Below are positions 8,058-17,860 of a stretch of 64,000 nucleotides of DNA, one piece after another. The stretch is from the NCBI GenBank assembly GCA_023387375.1, contig JAEWIE010000019.1, positions 62,001 to 126,000 on the forward strand. Direction: 5' to 3'. This DNA is from Bacteroidota bacterium. Its GTDB lineage: Bacteria; Bacteroidota; Bacteroidia; Flavobacteriales; Weeksellaceae. Under the pieces are notes generated by a model that was not told the origin of the DNA, did no database searches, and was given only the letters and a program-made list of their open reading frames with translations. Each line of letters starts with the position of its first letter. Position 1 is the first letter of the stretch. A program made the position numbers and the translations under genes.

Positions 8058-9632
8058 TTAAATCGCTACGGATCTTTTTTTCTCCGAACTAAGCCACAGA
8101 CCAATAAAGGTAAGCAGCCCATTGATTACAATGAGTTCAACCCCAATCTGATAAGAGGAAATGTGAGTCACAAGGTAGTTAATTGCATAGGTTAAAACCG
8201 GGGCAATTAAGGTAACGACAAGAATTCTGCCTTTTTTGCTTATGTTTAATTTCGTGAAAATTCCGAAGGCAAAAAGTCCAAGTAGAGGACCATATGTATA
8301 GCCCGCCACTTCCATAATTAAATAAACAATGGATTTATCATTAATAGCCTTGAACCCCATAATGAGAAGAAAGAATACCAACGTGAAAATCAAATGAATT
8401 CGCATTCTCAAGCTCTTCTTCTGCTTTTCACTCTTCGTTTCATTCTCATTCAGTCTTAAAAGGTCCACACAATAGGAACTGGTCACTGCGGTGAGCGCTC
8501 CGTCCGCAGAGGGAAAAAGGGCAGACACCAAACCGATGATAAACACCACCGAAATTAAAAGTGGAAAGTATCCATTTAAGGAAAGAGCAGGAAATAAATC
8601 GTCTCCCATAATATTGGTAATCGAACCCTTTGCATCTGGAAAACCAAATACATTTACAAAACTTTGTTTTCCTTCAATTACCTGCGATATTTGTTGATAT
8701 ACAGCCCCATTCTCCATAGCAAACAAATAAAGTAGCCCTCCTAAGAAAAGAAAAGCCAAATTTACAAAGAGAAGTGTTCCCGCGAAGGTGAGCATATTCT
8801 TTTTGGAGTTATGCAAATTGTCTACAGAGATGTTTTTCTGCATCATTTCCTGATCAAGCCCTGTCATCGCAATGGTAATAAACATACCCCCCACGACGGT
8901 TTTAAGAAAATGTGTCTTTGAGTTCACATCCGTATTAATTAAATGGGTGAAATCCTTATCGGCTAACTGCGTATAAGCTTGAGTTACGCTCAAATCGAGT
9001 GAGGAAAGTATAAAAACAATACATGCAATTAAACTTACAATCATAAAGGTCGTCTGAAGCGTATCCGTAATTACAATGGTTTTTACTCCTCCTTCAAACG
9101 TGTATAATAGAACCATAAGCAGAATCACGGCTGCGGTGATCCAAAAAGGAACCCCTAACGGAGATAGTAAAAATATTTGAAGCACATTGACCACCAAATA
9201 AAGCCTGGCTGTAGCTCCAATAGAGCGCGACACGATGAAAAAAATGGATCCAATTTTGTGCGCTTCTACATTAAACCTTCTTCCCAAATAGGTATAAATG
9301 GAGGTTAAGTTCATTTTGTAATAGAGGGGAAGTAGAATAAAAGCAACGATAAAATAGCCGATGAAAAAACCAATGACCATCATGTAGTATTCAAAGCCAC
9401 CGTATGCGTACTCGCCAGAGGTTACCTTTCCCACGGTACCCGGTACCGAGATAAAGGTAACGCCACTGAGAGACGTACCAATCATTCCAAAGGCTACCAG
9501 CCACCATTTACTCTTTCTATTTCCTATGAAAAACGATTGGTTGTCTGAATTTCTACTGGTAAAATATGCGATTACAAGAAGACCAATAAAATAGGCAAAA
9601 ACAAAACTCAGTAAGACGATACTTGGATTCAT
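8058..9632 (-). CDS. Sodium:solute symporter (SSS family)
   Basis: A 524-residue integral membrane protein of about 13-14 helices. The beginning (helix, 'YFTSRNSDNQSFFIGNRKSK', then 'WWLVAFGMIGTSLSGVTFIS') is characteristic of the SSS/SLC5 family, with the Ser/Thr-rich Na+-site region around 'TSLSGVTFISVPG'. Members import sugars, amino acids, vitamins or nucleosides with Na+ across the inner membrane. The substrate cannot be predicted here. It is monocistronic by appearance, with a -7 element just upstream. Confidence 0.9.
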   Translation of the reverse strand: MNPSIVLLSFVFAYFIGLLVIAYFTSRNSDNQSFFIGNRKSKWWLVAFGMIGTSLSGVTFISVPGTVGKVTSGEYAYGGFEYYMMVIGFFIGYFIVAFILLPLYYKMNLTSIYTYLGRRFNVEAHKIGSIFFIVSRSIGATARLYLVVNVLQIFLLSPLGVPFWITAAVILLMVLLYTFEGGVKTIVITDTLQTTFMIVSLIACIVFILSSLDLSVTQAYTQLADKDFTHLINTDVNSKTHFLKTVVGGMFITIAMTGLDQEMMQKNISVDNLHNSKKNMLTFAGTLLFVNLAFLFLGGLLYLFAMENGAVYQQISQVIEGKQSFVNVFGFPDAKGSITNIMGDDLFPALSLNGYFPLLISVVFIIGLVSALFPSADGALTAVTSSYCVDLLRLNENETKSEKQKKSLRMRIHLIFTLVFFLLIMGFKAINDKSIVYLIMEVAGYTYGPLLGLFAFGIFTKLNISKKGRILVVTLIAPVLTYAINYLVTHISSYQIGVELIVINGLLTFIGLWLSSEKKRSVAI

Positions 9633-9651
9633 GCAATTGAAATTTGAGAAG

Positions 9652-9659
9652 CAAATATA
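9652..9659 (-). promoter_or_regulatory. Probable -7 element for the sodium:solute symporter
   Basis: Reads TATATTTG on the minus strand, matching TAnnTTTG, 20 bp before the start codon. A clear -33 element was not found. Confidence 0.5.
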
Positions 9660-9711
9660 GTTTTTTTACTCACTTTTTAGGCAGATTGCCAAAAGAATAT
9701 CCTTTCGAATT

Positions 9712-11973
9712 CTATTCCTGCGCACTTTTTTGAATGAATTCTCTTAGCTTTTTAATATTCCCAACCATCCACAGCATATCATTTTCCCGAATGATCTGTG
9801 AAGAATCAGGATTCAAAATTCGTTCGTCTTCTCGCTCTAGTCCGACCACCTGTCCGATAAGATCTTCTCTAATTTTGGATTCACGGATACTTTTACCTAC
9901 ATACTTACAAGAGGGTGTAATTAAGATTTTCTTGAGGGCAATATCATCCACATCAAAATCGGCATGTTCTTCGTATTTTTCGTCAAATACTTCTTTGAAG
10001 TCCTGAAATTGCTCATCGGTTCCTAAAATCCCAACTTTGTCGTACGGTAGCAAACGATTGTCTCGACCGGGTAGGTTGATCAGGGTTTCTCCACGCCGAA
10101 TGTACACCACATTAATTCCGTATTTTTCTTTCCAGCCTAACTCTTTGAGTTTAATTCCAATGAATTTAGCCAGGGGATGCACTTCCATCACAGCGATGTG
10201 CGCATCCCACGTTTTTAATTTTTCTTTAAACTCTAAGTTTTTCTGTCGGATATCGTAGTAGGTCTTGTTGCGCAAATAATCCTGAGTTTCACGTTCATTG
10301 AAGTTACTAATAAATTGCTTTTCAATTTTCTGATAAACCGATTGTATCCTCTGAGAAAAGAACCAAAGCAATAGTAGTACCAAGGGAAGCGCGACCAAAA
10401 TCGCATATTTTGTCGAGGTTAATTGATCCACAAAAAGGCCAATTAAAAACACACCAAGTAGGAGTCGAATCACGTTAAGTGCTAGCACAATGGTCGAATT
10501 TAAATCCGTTGTGCTTGCACTCTTAGGCTGTTTTGTTAGAATGGCCGAAAGGAAAGGTGCAGAAACCATCGTTGCCAGACCGATTACAATCGTATTTTGA
10601 TACAAAGGATCCTCTATATTTTGGTTTATCAGGGGAATAATTGTAAAACGGAACACAAGAATAATCGCAATTAGAATAATCGTATTGACTAAAATAATTC
10701 GTAAGTATTCCTTGGTGATATTTTGCCACTTGGGATTGGCATTCATCTTCTCAGTTTCAAGAGAATAACTCTCAATTCGATCTACCCACTTTTCAGGCAA
10801 ACTTCTCATTATCCAATCATAGAAAGGGTCCGCGAGTTTCATCATGTAAGGAGTTGTAAAGGTGGTAATGGCTGATACACCTACCGCAATTGGGAACAGG
10901 AATTCTGAAATCACCCCTAAAGAAAGCCCTAGAGTGGCCACAATAAAGGCAAATTCACCGATTTGTGCCATACTCATCCCAATTTGAATGGATTGCTTAA
11001 GAGGCTGTCCTGAGATAAGTGCGCCCAATGCACTAAAGAAGAATTTCCCTACGAGCGTAAGAAGAGTAATGGCTACAATGGGAAGGATATGCTCGACAAT
11101 TGCCTGAGGATCAATCATCATCCCTACAGACACAAAAAATACAGTTCCAAATAGCTGTTTAAGTGGCCTTGTCACATGCTCCACTTTCTCAGCCATGGTC
11201 GTTTCTGCAATAATGGACCCCATAACAAACGCACCAAGCTCTGCAGAGAACCCCACTTGGGTGGCTAAAATAACCATACCAAAACAGAGTCCAACGGCAA
11301 ATATAATTGTGGTCTCATCGTCAAATAATTTTTTGGCTCTCTTAAGGAAACTTGGTAGCAAATAGATACCAACCAAAAACCAAAGCACAAGGAAGAACAG
11401 AAGTTTTAAGATCGTGAATATAATCTCAGATCCTTCAAATTGCTGCGTGACGGCCACTGTGGAGAGTAAAACCATTAGTAAGATTACAATGATATCCTCT
11501 ACAATAAGTACCCCAAAGACAATTTGTGCAAATTGCTTGGTCTTTAGGTTAAGTTCATCAAATGCTTTTAAAATAATGGTGGTTGAAGAAGAGGCAAGCA
11601 TACCTCCTAAAAAGAGGCTATCCATCTGGTTCCATCCCAAGAAATAACCCGTCAAATATCCCCCTAGACCAATGAATAAAATTTCTACAACCGCCGTGAT
11701 CGAAGCTGATCCTCCCACGCTCATTAGTTTTTTAAAACTAAATTCCAGTCCAAGACTGAACAAAAGCATGATCACACCAATTTCAGCAAACGTATCAATA
11801 TTAGCTTCATCGACGACCGTAGGCACTAAATTAAAGTGAGGTCCAACAAGGAACCCCGCAATAATGTACCCAAGAACCAGTGGCTGTTTTATTTTTCTAA
11901 AAAGAAGCGTTACAAATGCGCCCACCAAAAGTATTAAGGCAAGATCTGTAATAAGGGCAGGTAAATGAGCCAT
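9712..11973 (-). CDS. Monovalent cation:proton antiporter (CPA2, KefB-like) with TrkA-C domains
   Basis: A 753-residue protein. Residues ~1-385 form the CPA2 Na+/H+ exchanger domain ('KQPLVLGYIIAGFLVGPHF', 'GVIMLLFSLGLEFSFKKLM', 'SSSTTIILKAF', 'GFSAELGAFVMGSIIAETT'). Residues ~420-560 hold additional membrane helices, and the cytoplasmic C-terminus carries two RCK-C/TrkA-C-type segments (about 595-665 and 680-745). It likely exchanges K+ or Na+ for protons at the inner membrane, in pH or osmotic balance. The gene has a well-formed promoter of its own at 12058-12088. The extra helices between exchanger and TrkA-C domains distinguish it from E. coli KefB, which has a full NAD-binding RCK-N domain there. 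Confidence 0.9.
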   Translation of the reverse strand: MAHLPALITDLALILLVGAFVTLLFRKIKQPLVLGYIIAGFLVGPHFNLVPTVVDEANIDTFAEIGVIMLLFSLGLEFSFKKLMSVGGSASITAVVEILFIGLGGYLTGYFLGWNQMDSLFLGGMLASSSTTIILKAFDELNLKTKQFAQIVFGVLIVEDIIVILLMVLLSTVAVTQQFEGSEIIFTILKLLFFLVLWFLVGIYLLPSFLKRAKKLFDDETTIIFAVGLCFGMVILATQVGFSAELGAFVMGSIIAETTMAEKVEHVTRPLKQLFGTVFFVSVGMMIDPQAIVEHILPIVAITLLTLVGKFFFSALGALISGQPLKQSIQIGMSMAQIGEFAFIVATLGLSLGVISEFLFPIAVGVSAITTFTTPYMMKLADPFYDWIMRSLPEKWVDRIESYSLETEKMNANPKWQNITKEYLRIILVNTIILIAIILVFRFTIIPLINQNIEDPLYQNTIVIGLATMVSAPFLSAILTKQPKSASTTDLNSTIVLALNVIRLLLGVFLIGLFVDQLTSTKYAILVALPLVLLLLWFFSQRIQSVYQKIEKQFISNFNERETQDYLRNKTYYDIRQKNLEFKEKLKTWDAHIAVMEVHPLAKFIGIKLKELGWKEKYGINVVYIRRGETLINLPGRDNRLLPYDKVGILGTDEQFQDFKEVFDEKYEEHADFDVDDIALKKILITPSCKYVGKSIRESKIREDLIGQVVGLEREDERILNPDSSQIIRENDMLWMVGNIKKLREFIQKSAQE

Positions 11974-12057
11974 GAACGTTTTTTAATTTGAAGTTGTAAG
12001 ATGGAGAAAAGGGAAAAGAAATCAACAGAGGATTTCTTCCGTTTTTTCCCATTTTCA

Positions 12058-12088
12058 CAAATTTAATGATTTTTTGGCACTTCTCAAA
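12058..12088 (-). promoter_or_regulatory. Promoter of the KefB-like antiporter gene
   Basis: On the minus strand TTTG (12085-12088), a 19-bp spacer, then TAAATTTG (12058-12065). Both elements match the Bacteroidota consensus. It implies a leader of about 80 nt. Confidence 0.65.
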
Positions 12089-12110
12089 CTACACTGCCCG
12101 ACTATACTTT

Positions 12111-12392
12111 CTACAAAACGTCTTGCAATTCGGTATTTTTTTCAATCGTTGCTTTTGCATAAGGACAAAGTGGAATTACTTTCACACCTTTTTCTCTTGC
12201 GAAGTTCACACCTGCGAGGACAAGTTGTTTGGCAAGGCCTTTTCCACCAAATTTCGGATCTACCTCTGTATGGTCAATAATAAATTTATCGCTGCCTGCC
12301 CAGGTATAGGTCATCTCTCCTGCCTTTTCACCCTCATAAAAGAGTTCGAAGATGCCATTTTTTTCATTGTTTTGTTGTTTGATTTCTACCAT
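12111..12392 (-). CDS. Small GNAT-fold N-acetyltransferase (YjdJ type)
   Basis: A 93-residue protein matching the minimal GNAT group (YjdJ/GTPase-like NAT family): beta-hairpin 'GEKAGEMTYTW', then 'IIDHTEVDPKFGGKGLAKQLV' with the acetyl-CoA-binding turn GGKGLA, and the closing 'VKVIPLCPYAKATIEKN' with the conserved CPYA. Acceptor unknown. It follows the pirin gene by 33 bp on the same strand and is probably co-transcribed. Confidence 0.88.
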   Translation of the reverse strand: MVEIKQQNNEKNGIFELFYEGEKAGEMTYTWAGSDKFIIDHTEVDPKFGGKGLAKQLVLAGVNFAREKGVKVIPLCPYAKATIEKNTELQDVL

Positions 12393-12425
12393 TATAAAGA
12401 ATATTAAATTTTCGTTTACTTGTTT

Positions 12426-13325
12426 TTATCGGTTCTTTAGAATCGACTTGGGTAATGGCACATGCTCACCATCATCACCTACAACGGACGGAAATGCTTT
12501 CTTGTTCTGTTCATGCCAATCCAATTTTGCCTGTTCAATGACGGCCTTGTCAGAGTTCACAAAATTCCAAAAAATGTATCTCTCCTCTGGAAAAGCCTCG
12601 CCTCCAAAAAGAAGGATCGTTGTATCGGGCTCCATTTCAAATTCACATAAAGTTGCATTTTTAGCAATGATAAGCTGTTTGGTGCCCATTTCTTGTGAAT
12701 CTAAGTGAACACTGCCTTCTACAACATACATTCCCACTTCACCAAACAGTTGCTCTCCTATATCAAGCTTCACTTTGCCTTTGGATTTTATTTCAATAAA
12801 GTATAGAGGGCTGTACACAGGAACGGGCGATTTCCGTCCAAAAGCCTCTCCTGCAATCAATTTGAACTCGGCTCCCTCTTGCCTCCAAGTAGGAATCTCA
12901 TTTGCTATCGTATGGCTGAATTCAGGCTCCATTTGTTCCCTCTCTTTGGGAAGCCCCACCCAAATTTGAAATCCATGCAATTTCTTCTCCGAATGTCTCA
13001 AATATTCAGGTGTACGTTCGGAATGAACCACACCTTTTCCAGCTGTCATCCAATTCACGGCTCCTGGTGTAATTTCAACCTCACTTCCTAAGCTATCGCG
13101 ATGAAGAATTGAGCCTTCCATAAGATAGGTCAATGTAGAGAGTCCAATATGAGGATGAGGACCTACATCAAGATTTTGGTATTCACTTAAATTCGCCGGT
13201 CCCATGTGGTCTATAAACACAAAGGGTCCCACAGCTCTTTTTTCTCGAAAGGGCAAAAGCCTTCCGACTAAGAAATTACCAATATCGGCTGCTTTTTCTT
13301 CAATGATAAGTCCAATGTTTGACAT
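12426..13325 (-). CDS. Pirin family protein
   Basis: A 299-residue two-cupin pirin. The metal-binding N-terminal cupin has 'FVFIDHMGPANLS', 'VGPHPHIGLSTLTYLMEG' and 'GKGVVHSE', giving the His/His/His/Glu ligands; the C-terminal cupin follows from about residue 180. Bacterial pirins bind Fe and some degrade quercetin; most have no assigned substrate. Here it stands among redox genes (GNAT, luciferase-like monooxygenase, catalase), which hints at an oxidative-stress setting but does not prove one. Confidence 0.92.
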   Translation of the reverse strand: MSNIGLIIEEKAADIGNFLVGRLLPFREKRAVGPFVFIDHMGPANLSEYQNLDVGPHPHIGLSTLTYLMEGSILHRDSLGSEVEITPGAVNWMTAGKGVVHSERTPEYLRHSEKKLHGFQIWVGLPKEREQMEPEFSHTIANEIPTWRQEGAEFKLIAGEAFGRKSPVPVYSPLYFIEIKSKGKVKLDIGEQLFGEVGMYVVEGSVHLDSQEMGTKQLIIAKNATLCEFEMEPDTTILLFGGEAFPEERYIFWNFVNSDKAVIEQAKLDWHEQNKKAFPSVVGDDGEHVPLPKSILKNR

Positions 13326-13438
13326 GATACTCGATTTTTGAAATTAAAGATAAAAATATAGGATGCGCAAAGGAAATATGTAAGAGCAGTCTACTGCAAC
13401 TAAGTTACTAATTTTCAAATGGACTTGCGCGCAAAATA

Positions 13439-14485
13439 TTAATCAAGGTTCACTCGACGCTTAAATTCAGGAATTACCTCAGTGGCAAAGAGTTCAATGG
13501 ATTTTAGTGTTAGCTCATGCGGTACAAACCCTAAAGACGCCTGAGCAAAAAATCGAGTAAAGCCAAATAATTGATATTCATAGACAAGTTTGTCTACGAC
13601 TTTCTCTACACTTCCGACCATTAGTGATCCCCTATCACTACGCATAAATTCAAATTGCTCACGACTCATAGGCTGCCAACCTCTCGATTTGCCTACACGG
13701 TCCATCATTTGGGCATAATAAGGAAAGAATTCCTTGGCAATTTTTTCATCGTCCTCGCCAATAAACACATGGTTATTGATCCCAACTTGCAAATCTTCAG
13801 GACTTGTTCCGCTTTCAAGTGCCGATTTTTTATAATAATCAATGAAAGGGACAAAGTTTTGAGGCATCCCTCCAATAATAGCTAGCATGAGAGGTAGCTT
13901 CAATTTCGCCGCTCTTAAGGCGGAACTGGGAGTACCACCAGCGGCAATCCAAATTGGCATCTCTCCATTTAACGCCCTAGGATAAACCCCTAAATTGGAA
14001 ATGCTTTTACGCTGCGTACCGCTCCAAGTCACCATCGGACTCTGATTAATTTTAAGTAATAAATCCAATTTCTCTTCAAAAAGCTCATTGTAGTTCGCAA
14101 GGTCATACCCGAAAAGCGGAAAACTTTCTGTGAAAGATCCACGACCTGCCATAATTTCGGCTCGACCGCCGGAAATTAGATCGATTGTCGCAAATTGCTG
14201 ATACACTCGAACAGGGTCCTCTGAACTGAGAACGGTTACTCCACTCGAGAGTTTGATATTGGAAGTTAACGCTGCCGCGGCCCCTAATACAGTGGTGGGA
14301 GAAGATACTGCATAATCCTCTCTATGGTGTTCTCCGAGGCCAAATACATCAATGCCTAACTTGTCAGCAAGCACAATTTCTTCGAGAAGGTCCTGAATAC
14401 GTTGGTGCGCATTTTCACCGCCATTCGCACTAGACTCTGGTTTCATATCAGCAAAGGTCATAAGACCAAATTCTACTTTCTTCAT
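13439..14485 (-). CDS. LLM class flavin-dependent oxidoreductase
   Basis: A 348-residue TIM-barrel flavoprotein of the bacterial luciferase-like family. 'DVFGLGEHHREDYAVSSP' near residue 45 is close to the Atu2307/SP_0267-type subgroup, and 'LSSGVTVLSSEDPVRVYQQF' and 'IMAGRGSFTESFPLFG' are typical FMN-binding segments. It probably uses FMNH2 and oxygen or an F420/flavin cofactor to oxidise a small organic substrate that I cannot name. Transcribed away from katA's 3' end on the same strand, separated by 298 bp with the katA terminator in between. Confidence 0.88.
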   Translation of the reverse strand: MKKVEFGLMTFADMKPESSANGGENAHQRIQDLLEEIVLADKLGIDVFGLGEHHREDYAVSSPTTVLGAAAALTSNIKLSSGVTVLSSEDPVRVYQQFATIDLISGGRAEIMAGRGSFTESFPLFGYDLANYNELFEEKLDLLLKINQSPMVTWSGTQRKSISNLGVYPRALNGEMPIWIAAGGTPSSALRAAKLKLPLMLAIIGGMPQNFVPFIDYYKKSALESGTSPEDLQVGINNHVFIGEDDEKIAKEFFPYYAQMMDRVGKSRGWQPMSREQFEFMRSDRGSLMVGSVEKVVDKLVYEYQLFGFTRFFAQASLGFVPHELTLKSIELFATEVIPEFKRRVNLD

Positions 14486-14727
14486 AAAGATGGATTTATT
14501 ATTTATTTAAATTATGAACTGGCAAACAACTCTTAGCCCTTTGCGAGCTTAATGAAAAAACCAATTCAACTAGTCAAAAATAGGAAATAGGAAATGAATT
14601 GGGATTGACCTAGGATAAGAACAATCCTTATCTTTACTAATATGTACTGCACATTCTTAGGAAAATTCGCCCTCAAAATCAACCCGTCAAAACTTCTGCC
14701 ACCTGTGAAAATCTTAGGGCATCACGA

Positions 14728-14759
14728 CAAAAAAACGTTCCCCTTGTAAAAGAGGAACG
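14728..14759 (-). terminator. Intrinsic terminator of the catalase gene
   Basis: Stem CGTTCCCCTT / AGAGGAACG with a short loop, followed on the minus strand by a U run (A run at 14728-14735 on the plus strand). Confidence 0.82.
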
Positions 14760-14783
14760 CTTGGCATTCACTATAAAGTAAAA

Positions 14784-16298
14784 TTATTTATCGCTCGGTT
14801 TTGGTGCCCACTTATCGTAAGGTGTCATGTCGAAAGCATCAACCTCCTCCATCGTTAGGCCTAAGGCTTTTGCCACTCCTGTACCGTATTCTGGATCCGC
14901 TTTGTAGCAGTTACGAATGTGACGAATTTGAATAAATTTCTCTGCGCCCCCTACTTGAGCTGCCGTATTATTGAAGAGTAGATCGGCTTTGCCGTCTGCT
15001 TTAATAATTCGGAACAGATCTCCAGGCTGCGTATAGTAATCCTCATCGTCATCTCTGTAGTTATGTGCGTAGGCGTCTCCACTTATCTCTAATGGTGGTT
15101 CTTTCGCGGAAGGATCTTCCTGCCACTCTCCATAGCTATTTGGGTTATAATGAAGCGCCGATCCATAATTTCCATCTACTCGCATCGCACCATCACGATG
15201 AAAGGCATGGTAAGGACACTTCGGTTTGTTTACTGGAATTTGGTAATGGTTTACCCCCAAACGATAACGCTGCGCATCTCCATAAGAAAAGAGACGTCCT
15301 TGTAGCATTTTGTCTGGTGAGAATCCAATCCCTGGAACAATGTTCGTCGGGTTAAATGCCGCTTGTTCTACATCTTGAAAATAGTTCTCTGGATTACGAT
15401 TTAACTCAAACTCTCCCACGGGGATGAGAGGGAAGTCTTTTTTCGACCATACCTTGGTTAAATCGAACGGATGGAAACGATATGTTTTGGCTTCTTCTTC
15501 TGTCATGATTTGAACAAACAATTTCCATTTTGGAAAATCTCCTCTGTCAATAGCCTCAAGCAAATCACGCTGTGAAGATTCACGGTCATTTCCAATTAAC
15601 TTTGCGGATTCCTCATCCGTTAAGTTTTCAATTCCCTGCTGGGTACGGAAATGGAACTTTACCCAATGCCTTACATTATCCTTGTTAATGAAGCTATAGG
15701 TATGACTTCCGAATCCGTGCATATGCCTAAATCCTTTTGGAATTCCTCGGTCACTCATTACGATGGTCACCTGGTGAAGTGCTTCTGGTAGTAAAGTCCA
15801 GAAATCCCAGTTGGCATTGGCACTTCTCATATTCGTTCTAGGGTCTCTCTTCACCGCATGATTCAAATCTGGAAATTTCATTGGATCTCGGAAAAAGAAA
15901 ACAGGCGTATTGTTTCCAACCAAATCCCAAATTCCCTCGTCTGTATAAAATTTAAGAGCAAAACCTCGAATATCTCGTTCTGCATCGGCAGCTCCTCTTT
16001 CTCCAGCCACAGTGGAAAACCTCGCAAACATATCTGTTTTCTTCCCGATCTCACTGAAAATATTGGCTTTTGTGTACTGCGTAATATCGTGAGTTACGGT
16101 AAAGGTACCGAATGCACCCGAACCTTTAGCGTGCATCCTTCTCTCTGGAATTACTTCTCGATCAAAATTGGCCATTTTTTCCAAGAACCAATAATCTTGC
16201 AATAACATAGGGCCTCGTGGTCCTGCGGTCATTACATTTTGATTGTCAGGCACAGGAGCACCTGTCTGCCGCGTAAGCTTCTTGTTTTTGTCTTCCAT
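14784..16298 (-). CDS. katA: Heme catalase, small-subunit type
   Basis: A 504-residue clade-3-like monofunctional catalase that dismutates hydrogen peroxide. Visible landmarks: catalytic His56 in '[14 protein letters not shown]', the Asn near residue 129 in '[15 protein letters not shown]', and the proximal heme Tyr in '[14 protein letters not shown]' near residue 340. The length is standard and the protein lacks a signal peptide, so it is cytoplasmic. The gene has its own terminator. The 143 bp upstream hold no convincing TAnnTTTG element; a repeated 'gatcgataaaatcaatatc'-like stretch is AT-rich but I could not define an OxyR or PerR site. Confidence 0.97.
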   Translation of the reverse strand: MEDKNKKLTRQTGAPVPDNQNVMTAGPRGPMLLQDYWFLEKMANFDREVIPERRMHAKGSGAFGTFTVTHDITQYTKANIFSEIGKKTDMFARFSTVAGERGAADAERDIRGFALKFYTDEGIWDLVGNNTPVFFFRDPMKFPDLNHAVKRDPRTNMRSANANWDFWTLLPEALHQVTIVMSDRGIPKGFRHMHGFGSHTYSFINKDNVRHWVKFHFRTQQGIENLTDEESAKLIGNDRESSQRDLLEAIDRGDFPKWKLFVQIMTEEEAKTYRFHPFDLTKVWSKKDFPLIPVGEFELNRNPENYFQDVEQAAFNPTNIVPGIGFSPDKMLQGRLFSYGDAQRYRLGVNHYQIPVNKPKCPYHAFHRDGAMRVDGNYGSALHYNPNSYGEWQEDPSAKEPPLEISGDAYAHNYRDDDEDYYTQPGDLFRIIKADGKADLLFNNTAAQVGGAEKFIQIRHIRNCYKADPEYGTGVAKALGLTMEEVDAFDMTPYDKWAPKPSDK

Positions 16299-16441
16299 AA
16301 TCTTATTGTTTAAGTTTGAGTAAAGATAATTAGATATTACATATCATGGCACGCCACTATGATCGATAAAATCAATATCAGTATCGTTGTTTTGCTATTA
16401 AATGTATGCAAAATTTCCCGAATGGAAGACTTCTGCTTTTT

Positions 16442-17848
16442 TTAAACCTTTTCAGAACGAAGATTATTGCCATCGAGTACATGCAAACGTCGAAATACCC
16501 CACCCATTATTACGGTAAGTAGTCCTACAAATAGGAATGTGTAACGAAAAGCCAGATGGATATTTTCTCCATCTATGCTTACTTTTTGTTGAAAAAAGCG
16601 AAGCACTAGTAGACCAAATGCGATCCCAAATCCAATTGCAAGTTGCTGATTCACAGCCAAAAGCGAATTCCCACTACTCGTATGACTTTCTCGTAAATCG
16701 GCTAAGGAAATTGTACTCATAGAGGTAAATTGAATGGAATTAAAGAATCCTAACAATGCGAGCAGAGGAACAAACCAATAGATTGAATCCTTAATAGAAG
16801 GAATTGCAAGAGCCATGATTAAGATCCCAATAATCATCGTATTAATACGAAGTGTTTTTCGATATCCCATTTTGTTAAGGATTCGAAGAACAGCCGATTT
16901 TCCAAACATTGCTGTTAGGGCCATTGGGGCGATAATCCACCCAGAAATCACCGCACTCTCGCCGTACGCAATCTGCACCAGAAGTGGGACTAAAAGTGGG
17001 ATTGCACTAATTCCCAACCGAGTGGCCAGATTCCCTACCATGCCAATTCGGAACGTTCTGATTTGAAAAAGATCCATGGGAAAGATAGGATCCGGAGTTT
17101 TGATCGCATGTTTATAATAAAAATAAAACATCAAGAATCCCAGAATCACGATAAGTAAAACGGGCGTAATGTTTTGCATCGTTCCGAATAGTTCAAGGGA
17201 GATAGACAAAAGCAGTGAAGCCGCACCAAAGATTAAAAATCCTTTGAGATCAAAATGACCTCCCACGCTTTTGAAATCTGGCATATACTTTACTCCAAGG
17301 ACTACCCCTATCACTCCAATTGGAATATTAATTAAAAAGATCCAGTGCCAAGAAAGATAATCCACAAAGTAACCCCCAACAAGAGGTCCGAGGATCGGAC
17401 CAATTAAGGCCGGAATCACAGCATAGTTTAAAGCCTTGAGTAGTTCATTCTTTTCATAGGTTTTTATAAGGGCGAGTCTTCCGACAGGCGTCATTAAAGA
17501 ACCTCCAAGTCCTTGCACAATTCTAGAAATCACCAATTGATCTAACGATTGCGATACCGCGCAAAACACGGAGCCTAAGGAAAAGAGAACGATGGCGAAA
17601 ACAAATACTTTTCGGGTTCCAAAGCGGTCTGCGAGATACCCACTAACGGGCATAAAAATCGCTAGGGTTAACACGTAGCTAATAATCGCATTTTGCATAT
17701 GCAAAGGAGATTCATTTAAATCCAGTGCAATTGCGTTTAACGATGTATTTAGAATCGTCGAATCAAGCATCTGCATAAAAATAGCAGTGGCAAGTATAAA
17801 GGGAAGTAATTTCTTCGTGGCGGGCGTAATCCTATCCAATGTGGGCAT
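16442..17848 (-). CDS. MFS transporter, DHA2 family (EmrB/QacA-like exporter)
   Basis: A 468-residue, 14-helix major facilitator. 'MQMLDSTILNTSLNAIALDL' in helix 1 and 'GYLADRFGTRKVFVFAI' (motif A) are diagnostic of DHA2 drug:proton antiporters, with motif C-like 'ALIGPILGPLVGGYFVDYLSWHW'. It probably exports toxic compounds across the inner membrane using the proton gradient. It begins 12 bp after the FAD oxidoreductase gene ends, so the two form an operon. The substrate is unknown. Confidence 0.92.
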   Translation of the reverse strand: MPTLDRITPATKKLLPFILATAIFMQMLDSTILNTSLNAIALDLNESPLHMQNAIISYVLTLAIFMPVSGYLADRFGTRKVFVFAIVLFSLGSVFCAVSQSLDQLVISRIVQGLGGSLMTPVGRLALIKTYEKNELLKALNYAVIPALIGPILGPLVGGYFVDYLSWHWIFLINIPIGVIGVVLGVKYMPDFKSVGGHFDLKGFLIFGAASLLLSISLELFGTMQNITPVLLIVILGFLMFYFYYKHAIKTPDPIFPMDLFQIRTFRIGMVGNLATRLGISAIPLLVPLLVQIAYGESAVISGWIIAPMALTAMFGKSAVLRILNKMGYRKTLRINTMIIGILIMALAIPSIKDSIYWFVPLLALLGFFNSIQFTSMSTISLADLRESHTSSGNSLLAVNQQLAIGFGIAFGLLVLRFFQQKVSIDGENIHLAFRYTFLFVGLLTVIMGGVFRRLHVLDGNNLRSEKV

Positions 17849-17860
17849 ATGCGTTAAGTA

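Noticed and set aside
12066..12407. Plus-strand frame of 113 codons opposite the small GNAT gene
   Set aside because: The minus-strand GNAT reading has clear conserved motifs (GGKGLA, CPYA), while this one is Phe/Cys-rich without homology.
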